From assembly GCA_036785705.1 (NCBI GenBank), contig JAWUZG010000033.1, positions 62,001 to 126,000 of the forward strand: a stretch of 64,000 nucleotides of DNA, read 5' to 3'. This document shows, piece by piece, positions 25,651 through 36,790 of this stretch. The translations under genes and the position numbers were made by a program. Numbering within the stretch: position 1 is the first letter of the stretch; every line of letters starts with the position of its first letter. Origin of the DNA: Acanthornis magna. Taxonomy: Eukaryota > Chordata > Aves > Passeriformes > Acanthizidae. Under the pieces are notes generated by a model. It searched no databases. It had not been told where the DNA came from and saw only the letters and a program-made list of their open reading frames with translations.

Positions 25651-28136
25651 AGTCTAAATTTCCCATTGTTTTATAGTACTTAATAACTGCATTCAATTTT
25701 TTTATCATCTCCAGAGTTTGGACATAAGTCTTCTAGTCTCTACTTGTCTTCAGTAAAGTCAGGTTGGTTTGATCCTCACATTACTAAATTCTGTAGTGAA
25801 CTGTACTGTAGATATAACTTTGATTTATGACTTCCTGAGAAGTTGTGAGAAGCAAGTGGTTTACTGATTTTGTGTTTGTGGTATTATTCATTTCATAACT
25901 ATAATGTTTCATAACTATAATATGGGATCAACAATTTCCTCTGCCTATTCACAGTACAGCACAAACCAAGGCATCCTTAGCCCTGAGCTGCTTCTCGAAA
26001 CATCTGTCTTGCCTTTCCATGCTGCTGGTGACTAAAGGCTGCAATAACCAGCTCTATCTGGACTACATATTTCAATATGCAGCTTTGAAAAAATTGAAAT
26101 CTTGTGCTGATTCCTTCAGCTACTCATTACCAACTCCCAAAGCAGCCACTTCTCTCTAAACTTCGGTCTTTTCTTCAATAATTCTTTTCAGGTTTATTCT
26201 AATATCTCAGTAATCTCACATTTACATTTCTAATTTTTCTGTTCTGGTTCTTAAGTTGTACTTGCTCTTCTCTATTCTGTTTGCTTTATTTAATGTACTC
26301 AGTTTGTTCCTCAGTATCAGGGTAGTTGCATAGGTGCTATTGTTGCTTTTATATATATCTATTATTTCTCAGAGACACCTTTTCTTCCCCCAGCAATCGA
26401 GCCAACTCCTTTAGATTTTCCAGTTCCCGTGGTCTTTGTATTTACACAGTAATTTTCCCTCCTGCCTCTACTTCATATGCTGCACAGCCTCATTCTTATT
26501 TAGTCACAGAATCTGATATTATTTATTTCACTGTCCTACATTCTGCAGTACATACATGCCCTGATTTTAGGTATCTGACCCACCTGTCCTGTGGGGCATG
26601 CACTCAATGTGAAGATCCAGTGCTCTCAGGAATGCTAGTTTGTGACATAGAGAGATTATCTACAATCAAGAATTTCCCTGCCTACCAAAAAACCCCAAAA
26701 TGTAAGGTTAGCATGAACTAATTTTATTCAAATTTCAAATTATTCTCCACACTATTTTTTTAATATATGAGTAAGAAAATATTTCCTCTTTGCAAATATA
26801 CAGCAGTATAATACATTGTTAGTATTCTTGAGAAGATTTCAGAGGATATCCTCAGTCTTTGAGCGTTGTTCTAGTGTTGTGCTGAAAAATTCTTTAATCC
26901 AGCTTGTGTCCCAAGTTATTACTTTTTCCTGCCAAACTAGGACACTTACTGCCTTACTTCTGCGATCAGCTCAGCTGAACTCCCATAATTTACAGCTGAT
27001 TTATAACATTTGGTTTTTTCTGTTTCCTTGGCAGAAAGAGAGAAGGCAGTACATTACCACTTCTGTTTTTCTTTTGCTATTGGTGGGATGCACTCCTCCA
27101 AACTACAACAATCTTTCAAATATATATTTAATATTATTTTAAAACAATTCCCTTTTCATGACTTTAAAGTTGGAGGTTGTCTTTTTGGTTTGAATTTAAA
27201 TTTGTCAGTGAACTTCTGTGCAGCCTTTGCTTTCTGCAGCACATACAAGTTGTTAGGAAAATATACTATGGGGGATAGACAAGGGGAAAGCCATAAAAAA
27301 AGATTAAGAAAATGTTTTGTCTGGGAACAGAGGCTCACAAAATTTCACATATAGCAAACAACCACTTCCCTTTTTAATTAATGAATAATAAAAGCTTAAT
27401 AATTCATAACTTTAACAGAATTATTCTTACTGGATAGAAATTCAGATTTACTATAGGATGGTATTTATATATGTTATATGAATATATTCTAAAGGTTATA
27501 TAAGCCACAAGCAATTTTTGCTCCGACAATACAGGACTATATCCCAATCCAGATAACTGCCAAAAACTCAACCAAAACCCACAATAATTGTTTTCACTAT
27601 ATTGTTTCTGTGTTTGAGTTCTACGGAAGGCTAGTGGTACTTCAGCATATGTAAAGTAGGAGATTGGAAAGACACTATATAATTTGACATTGTACAAAAA
27701 AGTGAAATATTATCGGCATTTTCTCCTGCAATATATGTGTGTTACTCTGTAGAGACACTTATCAATATACTTAATTTAATGGTTTTTAAATTCTCTTTCT
27801 AACTGATGCTTCTTCTTTATTTTTTTTTTGTTTTGTAAAATAATCTGATGAGACAATAAATTGCTAAGTACATTTAATAATATACAGAATTTCACAAACT
27901 GCATGGATTACTCATAGATAGATTTGTTAATAAATGTACCAGACATGGCATGATTCTCACTTGATGGTACCTGCCCAGATCAATCGAAAAGAGTGAATAC
28001 ACAATGATAGGGAGTAGCAGTTCAATTTAAAATGAAGGATGTACTTTATCCAGGTCAGGATAGGGAACACTGGCAGAATAACGTGGAGAAGTTTTCTTAG
28101 TACTTGACATTCTGTGCTTGCCATTTCCCTAATAGA
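25651..28136. other. AT-rich non-coding stretch
   Basis: No gene is recognised. The 131-codon frame at 26326-26721 and the 108- and 114-codon frames at 26816-27354 overlap in different frames and show no motif, splice context or signal. They look like chance frames. Confidence 0.4.
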
Positions 28137-28181
28137 TAAATGAATGAATGAATGAATGAATGAATGAATGAATGAATGAAA
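28137..28181. repeat. ATGA tetranucleotide microsatellite
   Basis: About eleven near-perfect ATGA/TGAA units in a row. The antisense 75-codon frame across it (repeated 'SFIH') is produced by the repeat and is not a gene. Confidence 0.95.
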
Positions 28182-28255
28182 CATCTAACAAATATATGTA
28201 TAAGTAACAATATTTACATTTATCTGATTTAGTTCATAGCAAATTCTTGTCATTT

Positions 28256-28318
28256 GGGATTCAGATTTTGAAGATCCTTGTGGGTCCCTTCTGATTCAGG
28301 ATATTCTATGATTTTATT
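28256..28318 (+). mobile_element. CR1 LINE 3' terminus
   Basis: GAAGATCCTTGTGGGTCCCT, TCTGATTCAGGATATTCTAT and GATTTTATTAC match the last 60 bases of CR1, here with only the tail present. Confidence 0.85.
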
Positions 28319-28596
28319 ACTTACACTTTTCAAAATTACTTCAGAATTTATTTCTTAACATACATGATTTTAAAAAATCACCAGTGACAGAATACTCCCA
28401 AGATCTTTTCAGAAAAACAGAGGCACATGAAAACAGCCCATTTGGAAGTGAATTAAGGAAGTTCTAAGTACTACATCTTCCTAGTACACACAGATGATGA
28501 ATTTTCTTTTGGATCTCTGTATTCTATTGGTGACTCCAAATATTGGCATTTACTATTTATGAAGAATGAATTAACTCCGAAAAGAAGATCTGATTT

Positions 28597-28620
28597 TTAT
28601 TATTATTATTATTATTATTA
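28597..28620. repeat. TTA trinucleotide microsatellite
   Basis: Eight TTA/TAT units in a row; a simple tract. Confidence 0.9.
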
Positions 28621-29808
28621 GTGTTTTTACAGCATAATCATTGTTTTAAGTTTGATACTACTTTATGACAGTCAGCTAAAACTTAAAAGGGCTGTCTGGC
28701 TGGACCACACAACACCTTACAAAGTGAGTAAAAATTTTCTCAAAATAACCCATTTGCCTCTTCAGTGGCTTTAAATAAGTTCTAGGCTTTCAAATTGGAG
28801 ATAAACCTGTGGACCATTCCTTCATTTTAGTCTCCAGTCTCTTACTGCAACTTAAAAATACTTTGGACCATAATTTTGTTTCTTTAGTAAATTCGCTTTC
28901 TGAAAAGTAAGTGTGTATTATTTACTGGGGCTTATACTTATGCAATCTTGAGCTGCTTTTACATTGTGCATATATATTTCTTAAGATTAATTTCACTAAA
29001 GAAATTTGAAAATGGTTGTTCAGAAGCACAGCTAAACTAGTGGTCACATGTTTTGTCTAGTGTCACAATAAGACAGCTGTGGAAACTAAAAATTCTGGAT
29101 GTGTAATTCTTAAATTCTGTATGTCCTGTTTGTATCAAAAAAACATTAAGGTAAAAAGTACAGAGTGGTAAATTATATTGCATAGCTGATTTACTCTGAA
29201 TTTTAAAAAGCAGTTTTACAGGCCGACGCAATCATGCAACTTTGTTTACCTCATTTCCTCTTTTGTCCTTCGTCTGACTATTCTTGCTCACTTAATCACT
29301 CTAATAAAGTATAGATAAATTTGTGAACCAGCTTTTCAATCACAGGCCTAACGATGCTTCCAATTTAGATTTCTTCACACAATACGGTTGTAATAAGTTT
29401 ACAAAATGAGGCTAGAAAAAACCCTAAGGCTGCTTTTATTTCTCCTGAATGGAGTGGGTAATAGAAATAAATATTTGTATGGGAACACCAATATATTCAC
29501 CAGTAACGATTTTGAAGTGAGTTCAGTTGTGGAATCATAGTCCCACCTTCCAAATTCCCTAATGCAGAGCAATTCATTGTGTTTCTAAAGACGTTACTTG
29601 TCAAAGCCCACAGGAAAAGTAGATTTTTGTGAACTACAGTTTTCCAGAGAAGACACTTAATAATAAATTATCATTCTTAATACTTTAAATTTAGCTCTGC
29701 TTACAATATTCAGCTTTACTATGTCTAAGGATTTCTGTAACAGCTTGTTGTCTTACTCATCTGTCATTTAATGGGATGTTGCAGCGCAGAACTTTTCTTG
29801 AATCTCAG
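28621..29808. other. AT-rich non-coding stretch
   Basis: Nothing recognisable. The 64-codon antisense frame (29037-29231) is unsupported. Confidence 0.4.
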
Positions 29809-29811
29809 AAC

Positions 29812-30325
29812 ATAGAATCACAGAATGGTTGAGGCTGGAAGGAACCCCTGGAGGCCTTCTGGTCCAATGCGCTGCTCAAGCAGGCCCACCTCAAAGCTGC
29901 TGTCCAGAGCAATGTACAGACAGCTTTTGAATATCTCTGAGAACTGATGCTCCATAGTCCCCCTGGGCAACCTGTGCCACTGCTCAGCCATTCTCACAGC
30001 GAAAAAAAGCTTCCAGGTGTTTAGATGGAGCCTTTTGTGGTCTAGTTCATGTCCATTTGCAACTAGTGCTGTCACGGGACACCTCTGTAAAGAACCTGTG
30101 AAGCACCCTCTCCTCCAGGCTGAACAGTCCTATCTCTCTGAGCCTTTTTAGTTTAGAGAAATGCTCCAGTCCCGTCACCATCTTGGTAGTCCTTTGTTTG
30201 ACTGTACCCAGTGTGTCTGTGTCTCTCTCAAGCTGGAGAGACCAGCACTGTATACAACACTCCAGGTGTAGGCTTATCATACCGAGCAGAGTTCAGATCA
30301 TTTCCCTCAGCCTACTGTCAACACT
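29812..30325 (-). mobile_element. CR1 LINE 3' portion, antisense
   Basis: The left edge AGAATCACAGAATGGTTGAG is the reverse complement of the CR1 3' terminus. The phrases 'GGCTGGAAGGAACCCCTGGA', 'GGGCAACCTGTGCCACTGCT', 'CTCCTCCAGGCTGAACAG' and 'ACTCCAGGTGTAGGCTTATC' run in the usual antisense CR1 order. About 510 bp remains, 5'-truncated. Frames over it on both strands (77-99 codons) are non-genic. Confidence 0.92.
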
Positions 30326-30479
30326 ACTGAAAGACAGGTGGATATGTATTTACAGACTCAAAAGCAGCCTGTGGATTAGTGCAATCTTAAGGGGCTCCCA
30401 TCTGAGAGAAAATACTGACAATTGTTTTTATATCCTCAGAGGTATTGAGGAAGTTCTGTGTCTCGTTTTGAGACAAATT

Positions 30480-31310
30480 TAAGAGAGGGCACTCTGCAAT
30501 GAGTAGTCTCCTCTAAAGGGTTTCACCAACCTCCTTCCACCAACAGAAAATTAATATGAATAAAGTGAAAAAAAAACAGAAAAAAAAAGCAAACCCACAA
30601 TTTACTAAGAACAGGACGCCCCAATGGCAAGGAAAAAAGTAAAAAACTGCTAAACACTGAACTATCAGAACTCACACCCTCCACCCTGACCTCGCTTCCC
30701 CCCTGCCACACACACACCCACACACAAGAACAGAGACACAAAAATGCCCAGAGAATGGGGGAAATGTTGGTCAAATACCCCTTTCTGACATGTGGTGCGA
30801 GATGGCACCAGCTTTCACAGTGAGGGAAGTGGAGCTTCCATGGAGGAGTTCCAGCAGGAAGCAAAAAACCTGGTGGCTCTCTGGCATCAGCATCCTCTCC
30901 ACAGAGTCATGGCAGCGAAAAAGCTGCTCTGGAGTGTGCTTTCTCTCCCCAGCTTGGCTTCCCGAGGTTTGGGGCTGGAACAGGGCAGCCCAAATCTTGC
31001 CAATCCTGCTTCTCCAGCCTGGGAGAAGCAGCTCTTCAGTTCACCTTGAGGCAGCTGAAAGATTTCTACTGCAGTTTCTCCTAGCCAGGAAAGGGAAAAG
31101 CTTTTTGCCTGGGCCAAAAAAACCAAGTTAGCCAAGCAAAATAGAACTGCATACTGCCACGGAACACCTAGGCAGTGAATCTTCAAAAATACCCACTAAA
31201 AACCCCAAAGCTCCCCCCTCCCTGGCCCCACACACAACCAGTCCCAGGCCTTAAAGATAAAGCAACCATTTGTGGACATAAAGCAGGGGATCATGGAATA
31301 GACATCATAA
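30480..31310 (-). mobile_element. Probable ERV LTR remnant, antisense, GC-shifted
   Basis: The composition changes sharply from the AT-rich flanks. Read on the minus strand, the part near 30640-30540 ('GGGCGTCCTGTTCTTAGTAA', then a T-rich stretch and 'TTTCTGTTGGTGGAAGGAGG') is text I associate with the 3' half of passerine LTRs. The part near 31200 gives a T-rich left end. A CACACACA stretch lies at 30703-30725. Overlapping frames of 85-113 codons on both strands are explained by GC content. Termini and target duplications are not clear. Confidence 0.42.
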
Positions 31311-31383
31311 ATCACTCCAAGACATGCTGATCATTCAATTTCTGGACAGGGATAAATAATTTTTCTTAGTATTAAAAATAGGC

Positions 31384-32025
31384 TGTTAGAGTTGGCTTTT
31401 GCACATGATAATTGATTAATGAGAAGAGTTGTAATTAGTGTGTAATCCTAATAATTGTTGTTGTTCACTCCTGAAAGGATAATGAATTTGTTGTGAGTAA
31501 TTAGACTTTTTATGAACAGTTAATGTTACAAGTTAGTAAGCTACTGATAGTTATGGTTTAGGTTAATAATATATATATATTCCAGCGATGAGGAGGTCTG
31601 AAATATTCTCAAATATTGGTGATGTAATGGAAGGAGGAGTCTGAGTGAGATTTTAGCATAAAGGGATAAATGCAAGGAGATCATTGGGTGAAGACCAAGC
31701 CTATGACAAGACCCTAGGCAACGGGAAGCAAGCAACGAGCCAATTGGAAGGACTGACTCAATCTCCAGCCAATCACCTCAGACCTAGGGGGAGGGCAGAG
31801 GGGAGGTGATGGGTGGGGTTTGTGGGGTATAAAGTGTAGTGACACAGCCTAGAGAGTGTCTGGCTGCAGGCTGTCTGAGCCACAGCCTGCGCTGGGCTTC
31901 GCGTTGTGTAACAGCAGAGAGCCAACCTAAGCCTCTTATTGTTGTGTTTGGCTATGTTAATGAGTTAATAAATTCCTCATAATTCAAATCGTGAGAGGTG
32001 CCTTCTTACACTTAGCATCTCATAT
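31384..32025 (+). mobile_element. ERV LTR, sense, with intact promoter elements
   Basis: Starts TGTTAGAGTTGG. CCAAT boxes lie at about 31739 and 31769, a TATAAAG box at 31828-31834 and an AATAAA signal at 31967-31972, followed by a U5-like segment. This is the U3-R-U5 order of an LTR. The pentamer TAGGC sits immediately before the start (31379-31383) and again at 32026-32030, a possible 5-bp target duplication, but the implied right end (CTCATAT) is not the expected CA. The true end could therefore lie 10-15 bp earlier. No internal viral sequence adjoins it, so it is solo or truncated. Confidence 0.75.
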
Positions 32026-32041
32026 TAGGCACTTCCATTCT

Positions 32042-32285
32042 TCACAGGATCACAAAATCATTTAGGTTGGAAGTGACCTGTGAGATCATGGAGTACAGCC
32101 TTCAACTGAACACCACCATATCAACGACACCTTGGTCCTAAGTGTCACGTCCAGTCACTTGTTGAACATTTCCAGGTATGGTGACTTAGCCACATCCCTG
32201 AGGAGTCCATTCCAGGGTTTAACAAACCTTTCTGTCAGGAAATCCTTCTGCATGTCCTGATACTTCACTGAGTCTGACTCTTTGC
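32042..32285 (-). mobile_element. CR1 LINE 3' portion, antisense
   Basis: ATCACAAAATCATTTAGGTT, GGAAGTGACCTGTGAGATCA, 'GAGTCCATTCCAGGGTTTAA' and 'CCTTTCTGTCAGGAAATCCT' follow the standard antisense CR1 3' order. It lies 16 bp beyond the preceding LTR. Confidence 0.92.
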
Positions 32286-32825
32286 ACTGACGATTGACAG
32301 AGAAACTGCCAGTTTCTGCTCACATCTGAATGGCATGCTGAGCTGTGGAATGTCAGTCCAAATGCACATTAACCATGCATAAATACATGCCCAAATGTAG
32401 TCAGAGGCTGTGGGCAATAAAAAAAAAAAAAAAAGGGTAAAACCAGTCAGAACTGCTGACTGTGTACACGAACAGAACTGTGAGTTTGCAAACCAGTCCA
32501 TGAAATCTGAATTAAAATAAATGATGACTTAATTTTCTAGGTGTTCTCCTTTTAAAAAGGCCACGTGCTAGAGAAATGCATGATCATTTGTACAGTCACC
32601 TGAATGCACCTGATTAATGATTCTTACAGTACTTATGAGCTTAACACTGACTGTTTAACAAACACATGATTTTTAGCAAATTTGTGTCCTGAAGAGTTTG
32701 TAACGAGTCACTACAATCATGAAGAGAGCAGTCATCATCTCAGTTACACAGTGCAGGTAAAAGTGTATGAGTAGATTACCACTTACCTCTCAAAAGACCA
32801 AGAATGTCAAAGGACTATGGTAGAT
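32286..32825. other. Unassigned non-coding stretch
   Basis: Contains an A-run at 32419-32434. Nothing else is recognised. Confidence 0.4.
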
Positions 32826-33510
32826 GGACTGTGGCTGGCTGACAGGTACCCACCAAGTCTCACTCTCACTCCTCCTCCTTCTCCTCAGGATGGGGGAGAA
32901 AATACGATGAAAAAGGTTGCAGCTCAAGACAAGAATAAGGAGATCACCAACTACTTTCATGGGCAAAGCTCAACTTGGGAAAGATTAATATAATTTATTA
33001 CCAATTAAAACTAGAGTAGGAAAGTGAGAAAAAAAACCCAAATTAAAACCACCTTCCCATCACCCTTCTTTCCAGACTTCACTCATGACTCATGACTCTT
33101 CCCTCCCTATGCTACACCCCTGCTTCAGTGGCATCCCTCCCACAGGAGACAGTCTTTCATAAACTGCTCCAATATGGGTCCGTTCCAGAGGCTACAGTGT
33201 TCCAAGAGCTGTTTCAGCATGGGTCCTTTCCAGGTCGGTACTGTCCCTCAGGAACAAACTGCTCCAGCTTGTGTTCCGTGGGCACAGTTCCTTCCAGAAA
33301 ACATGTTCCTGCATGAGTTTCTCTCCTTGGGCTGGGAGTTTCCTCCAGTGTGGGTCTTGAAGCACTTCTGAGGACTTCTCCACCTGGTGAGGAATAGAGT
33401 TCTCTATAGGCTACAGGGGGAAAACCTCCTTTACCATGGTCTTCTCCTCAGGTTGCAGGGAAATGTCTGTTCAACCACCTGGAACACCTCCTTTCCTTCC
33501 GTCTTCACTG
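32826..33510 (-). mobile_element. ERV LTR, antisense, degraded
   Basis: Left part: 'GGCTGGCTGACAGGTACCCA', 'ATCACCAACTACTTTCATGG', 'GCAAAGCTCAACTTGGGAAA' and 'TTTATTACCAATTAAAACTA'. Right part: a series of degenerate 'TGCTCCAGCTTGTGTTCCGT'-type repeats. This is the layout of a common avian LTR, which I recall in antisense form as 'TGCTGGGTTGACCTTGGCTG...' with repeated 'gctccagcgtgggtcc' units. The same layout recurs at 34968 and, more diverged, at 35990. Confidence 0.7.
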
Positions 33511-34965
33511 AGTTTGATGTCAGAATTTTTGGTATTAGAAAAAACATACAAATAAATTTTTAGTGTTTTGAATAAAAGCTTCTTTTCCCCTTCATTAAAG
33601 AAAATATTTTAATTGATAAGCCCAAATATTAATTTGAATTTATTTAATCAATTAAGAATTAATTTTCAATTATCAATGAAAAATAATATCTCATTTTGAA
33701 ATGCAAGGTTTAAGGTTAACACAGATCATATTTTGGTATCTGATTTTTCTTTTAACTATTTTTTAAATGAAGCAGTGCAATAGGCTTGAGAAAATTTGTA
33801 TATTTTCTCCCAATTAACTAAGAACTTATGATGATGGTTGTGGGATTTTTTGTTTTGTTTTGTTTTGGAGTTTTTTGCATTTTTTGTTTTGTTTTATTTT
33901 TGGTTTTTTTTTTTTGTAGAGCTTATTTATTTGTGCTGTATTTTATTTATAAAACAGGCTGTATGTTTTAGTGACAAAAACAAAACAAAAAATTAGTAAT
34001 GCTTCAGCATTTTACATTTACTTTCAAAGCAACTTAAAACCTACTGTTTATTTACTATGAAATGGAAAATAAGATGAAAAATAATATTGGACCTGCTATT
34101 TTCAAGGATGCTATAGTGAAAAACAAGGTGCTTCCAAACAGGTGATAACTTTTAGAGGCATGAAGTGGCCTCATGAAGTCTATTTATGGAAAGATGGAAA
34201 TTATTATGACTTGAATTTAGACACAAGAAATTAAGGCAGATATAAGAAGGCTATGTAAAGTAATGAATGGCATAGGGAGAATAAGCTCTGCATCCACACT
34301 TACCCTTTCACTTGAGGCAAAACTGGAGATTTTCAAATGGCAATTATCTAAAATTGCTAATCAAGTGCTTTCCTAAATGTGATCGTTCTGTTGTCTCAAT
34401 AATACAGTACTCAAAATGGAATACAGCTTTACATTACCTTTCTATGGAAACCATTTTCGAGTACTTCATAACGTTAAGAAGAGAACTGGAGATAAACAGT
34501 AAGAGAAGGCAAAAATAAAATAATGGGTGAGGAAGAACAGAGATCTCTCCAGCTGGGATTTTAATGAACTGATGAGGCAAAGTGACCAAGTTACACAACA
34601 AAACAGGTTCACATCACATTAATTATATAGAACTTTCACACAAAACCCCTATACCATACAAGATGATAGAAGAAAATACAATTTTTTGGCCTAGAGAAAG
34701 ACAGGGAGAGAAACAGGAAAAGACAGGTTTTTGGAAACGCAGTGAGCTGAAAGAGAGTTTCAAATAAACAGGATTTCATTGCAGAATAAATACAAAATTT
34801 ATGCAGGGAAGGCTCTGCTACAAAGGTTTGGAAGGGAGATAGCATTCACCAGTGAGGAATACCTAGATCACCCAAGTATTAAGGGACTCTGCTATTTTAA
34901 GTGCCTAAGTGTTCTTTTTATATCATAGTTTTTTTACAGTTTCACCTGGCAGATATCAGTTTCAG
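33511..34965. other. AT-rich non-coding stretch
   Basis: Contains a TTTTG-rich stretch (about 33845-33920) and AT-rich palindromic text near 33620-33690. No gene is recognised. Confidence 0.4.
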
Positions 34966-34967
34966 TA

Positions 34968-35545
34968 GCCTGCTCTGCTGGGTTGACATTGGCTAGCTAC
35001 AAGGTGTCCACCAAACTGCTCTATCACTCCCCTTCTCCTGGACATGGAAAAGGAAAAATGACAAACACTCATGAGTCAATATAAAGACAGGCCAGGGGGA
35101 GGTCACTCATTCATTACCGTCATGGGCAAAACAGAGCTGACCCAGGGAAACGGACTTAATTAATTGCCAATCAAAAGCCAGGGCAGGAAAATGAGAAGTA
35201 AAAACAAATCTCAAAGCACTTTCCTCCCACTCCTCCTTTCTTCTCATATTTAACTTCACTCATAATTTTCTTTACGTCCTTCCCATCAAGCAGCACAGGG
35301 GGACAGGGAACGGCGTTTGTGGTCAGTTCATTGCATGTTGTCTCTGCTGTTTCTCCCTCCTCATACTCTTCCCCTGCCCCAGCACTGAATCTCTGCCATG
35401 ACAGACAGTCCTTTGCAAATTGCTCCAACATGAATCCCTGCCAGTAACTGCAGTTCTCCATGAACTTCATTGCCGCATCATCACCTGGTTCCTGCCAGAA
35501 ACCTGCTTCATCAAGGGCAACATGCCACATAAAAGCAGTATACCT
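34968..35545 (-). mobile_element. ERV LTR, antisense
   Basis: Starts 'TCTGCTGGGTTGACATTGGC', then 'CAAGGTGTCCACCAAACTGC', 'TCATTACCGTCATGGGCAAA', 'TTAATTGCCAATCAAAAGCC' and 'TCAAGCAGCACAGGGGGACA'. This is the best-preserved member of the antisense LTR family in this window. Its right side has the repeated 'TGCTCCAACATGAATCCCTG' units. The 119- and 95-codon antisense frames are incidental. Confidence 0.75.
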
Positions 35546-35672
35546 TCCGTTCTTAAAAATGCCAAGTGATGAGATGGGACAACAGCAAAATAATTTATGG
35601 TCTGTTGTACAGTTCCTCTATTTCTGCAGTTATTGAAATAAGAAATTAATATTATAAAGCCTATGAGTATTA

Positions 35673-35860
35673 ATTTCAATTTTTCACTCTTTTTTTTCCC
35701 CTTTTCTTGCCTAAGCTTTCTAAAGTCTGTTCTGCTGAAACTACCAATATTCATTCTGGGTTTTCAAATGTTCAAATTTTCACTCTTTTTTTTCCTTTTC
35801 TTGCCTAAACTTTCTAAAGTCTGTTCTGCTGAAACTACCAGTATTCATTCTGGGTTTTCA
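35673..35860. repeat. Two-unit tandem duplication, about 95 bp per unit
   Basis: Unit 1 (about 35673-35766) and unit 2 (about 35769-35860) both read TTTTCACTCTTTTTTTTCC, CTTTCTAAAGTCTGTTCTGC, TGAAACTACCA[A/G]TATTCATT and CTGGGTTTTCA. They differ by a few substitutions and two bases in the T/C run. This is a recent local duplication in otherwise unique DNA. The frame across it is a by-product. Confidence 0.95.
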
Positions 35861-35984
35861 TTTAACATATTCAAAGAAGAAGAGGTTGTGTTTTTTCCTG
35901 CTTGTTTGTTATTTCTATTCTTCTGTGCTCGCTTCACTTGTTGCATCGCCATCTTCAAGGTAATAAATGAAGGTACGTCTGTGA

Positions 35985-36790
35985 GGTAGGTTGGGCTGAA
36001 AGCCAAACACCCACAGCGACAGTCAATAACTTGCCTTCCCCCTTCAGGAGGAGGAGAGCAGAAATTAGGAAGAGCAGGAGTGAGAAAGCCTGTGGATTTA
36101 GGCAGACAGAGAAATTGTTTCCCAATTACTGCCACAGACAAAACTGACTTAGCTCAGGGAATTTAGCTTTCATTATTACCAATTAAATATGCATATTCAA
36201 GCATTGATTCAGGTGTTGGGAAACAAATCAAAAAGAGGGGAATATTTGCATGTCTGTAGAAAACATCTTCCTCCCCCTTCTCCCCATCTCTTTCCCCAGC
36301 TCTGCTCCTCTTCTTCACTCCAGACTCCCTTCCTCCCCTGTGGGAAGTGACCATCTGCCACACTGAGTCCCTTCAGGGACCTGGTGCCCTCACAATCATG
36401 ACCTTGAGGTTCCTCTCCATTGCTGCCTCTCACGTCTCCCATGCTCCCCTCCCATGCTCTGTCATGGGTCCTCCATGAGTTGCCATTCCAGACAGGAATC
36501 TGTGCTTAACCTTGGGTCACATCCTCCCTCTCCTTCTCTGACCTTGGTGTTCACAGGGCTGTTTCTTATCCCTTTCTTTCCTCACTCCTCACTGACAGTG
36601 CTATTTGTACTTTCTTAGATAACATTTTTCATTAAAGTGCCTCTCAGACAAGCTAAGCCCTCACCTCAGCCTTAGCTCTTGTCCTGCAGTATGTCCACTG
36701 GAGACAGCTGGAACTGGCTGTGTCTGGCATGAGAGAAGTCAAAGTTTGCAGAAAAGTGGCATAACTAAGCTGCTCTGTTTCAACGTCAAG
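35985..36790 (-). mobile_element. Diverged ERV LTR, antisense
   Basis: 'AGGTTGGGCTGAAAGCCAAA', 'CTGCCACAGACAAAACTGAC', 'TTAGCTTTCATTATTACCAA' and then 'GTCATGGGTCCTCCATGAGT' follow the same landmarks as the two preceding LTRs. The right edge 'CAGCTGGAACTGGCTGTGTC' resembles the reverse complement of the beginning of this LTR type. It is more mutated, and its ends are approximate. Confidence 0.55.

Noticed and set aside
26326..26721. 131-codon frame
   Set aside because: No motif, no splice sites and an ordinary chance length in this much DNA.
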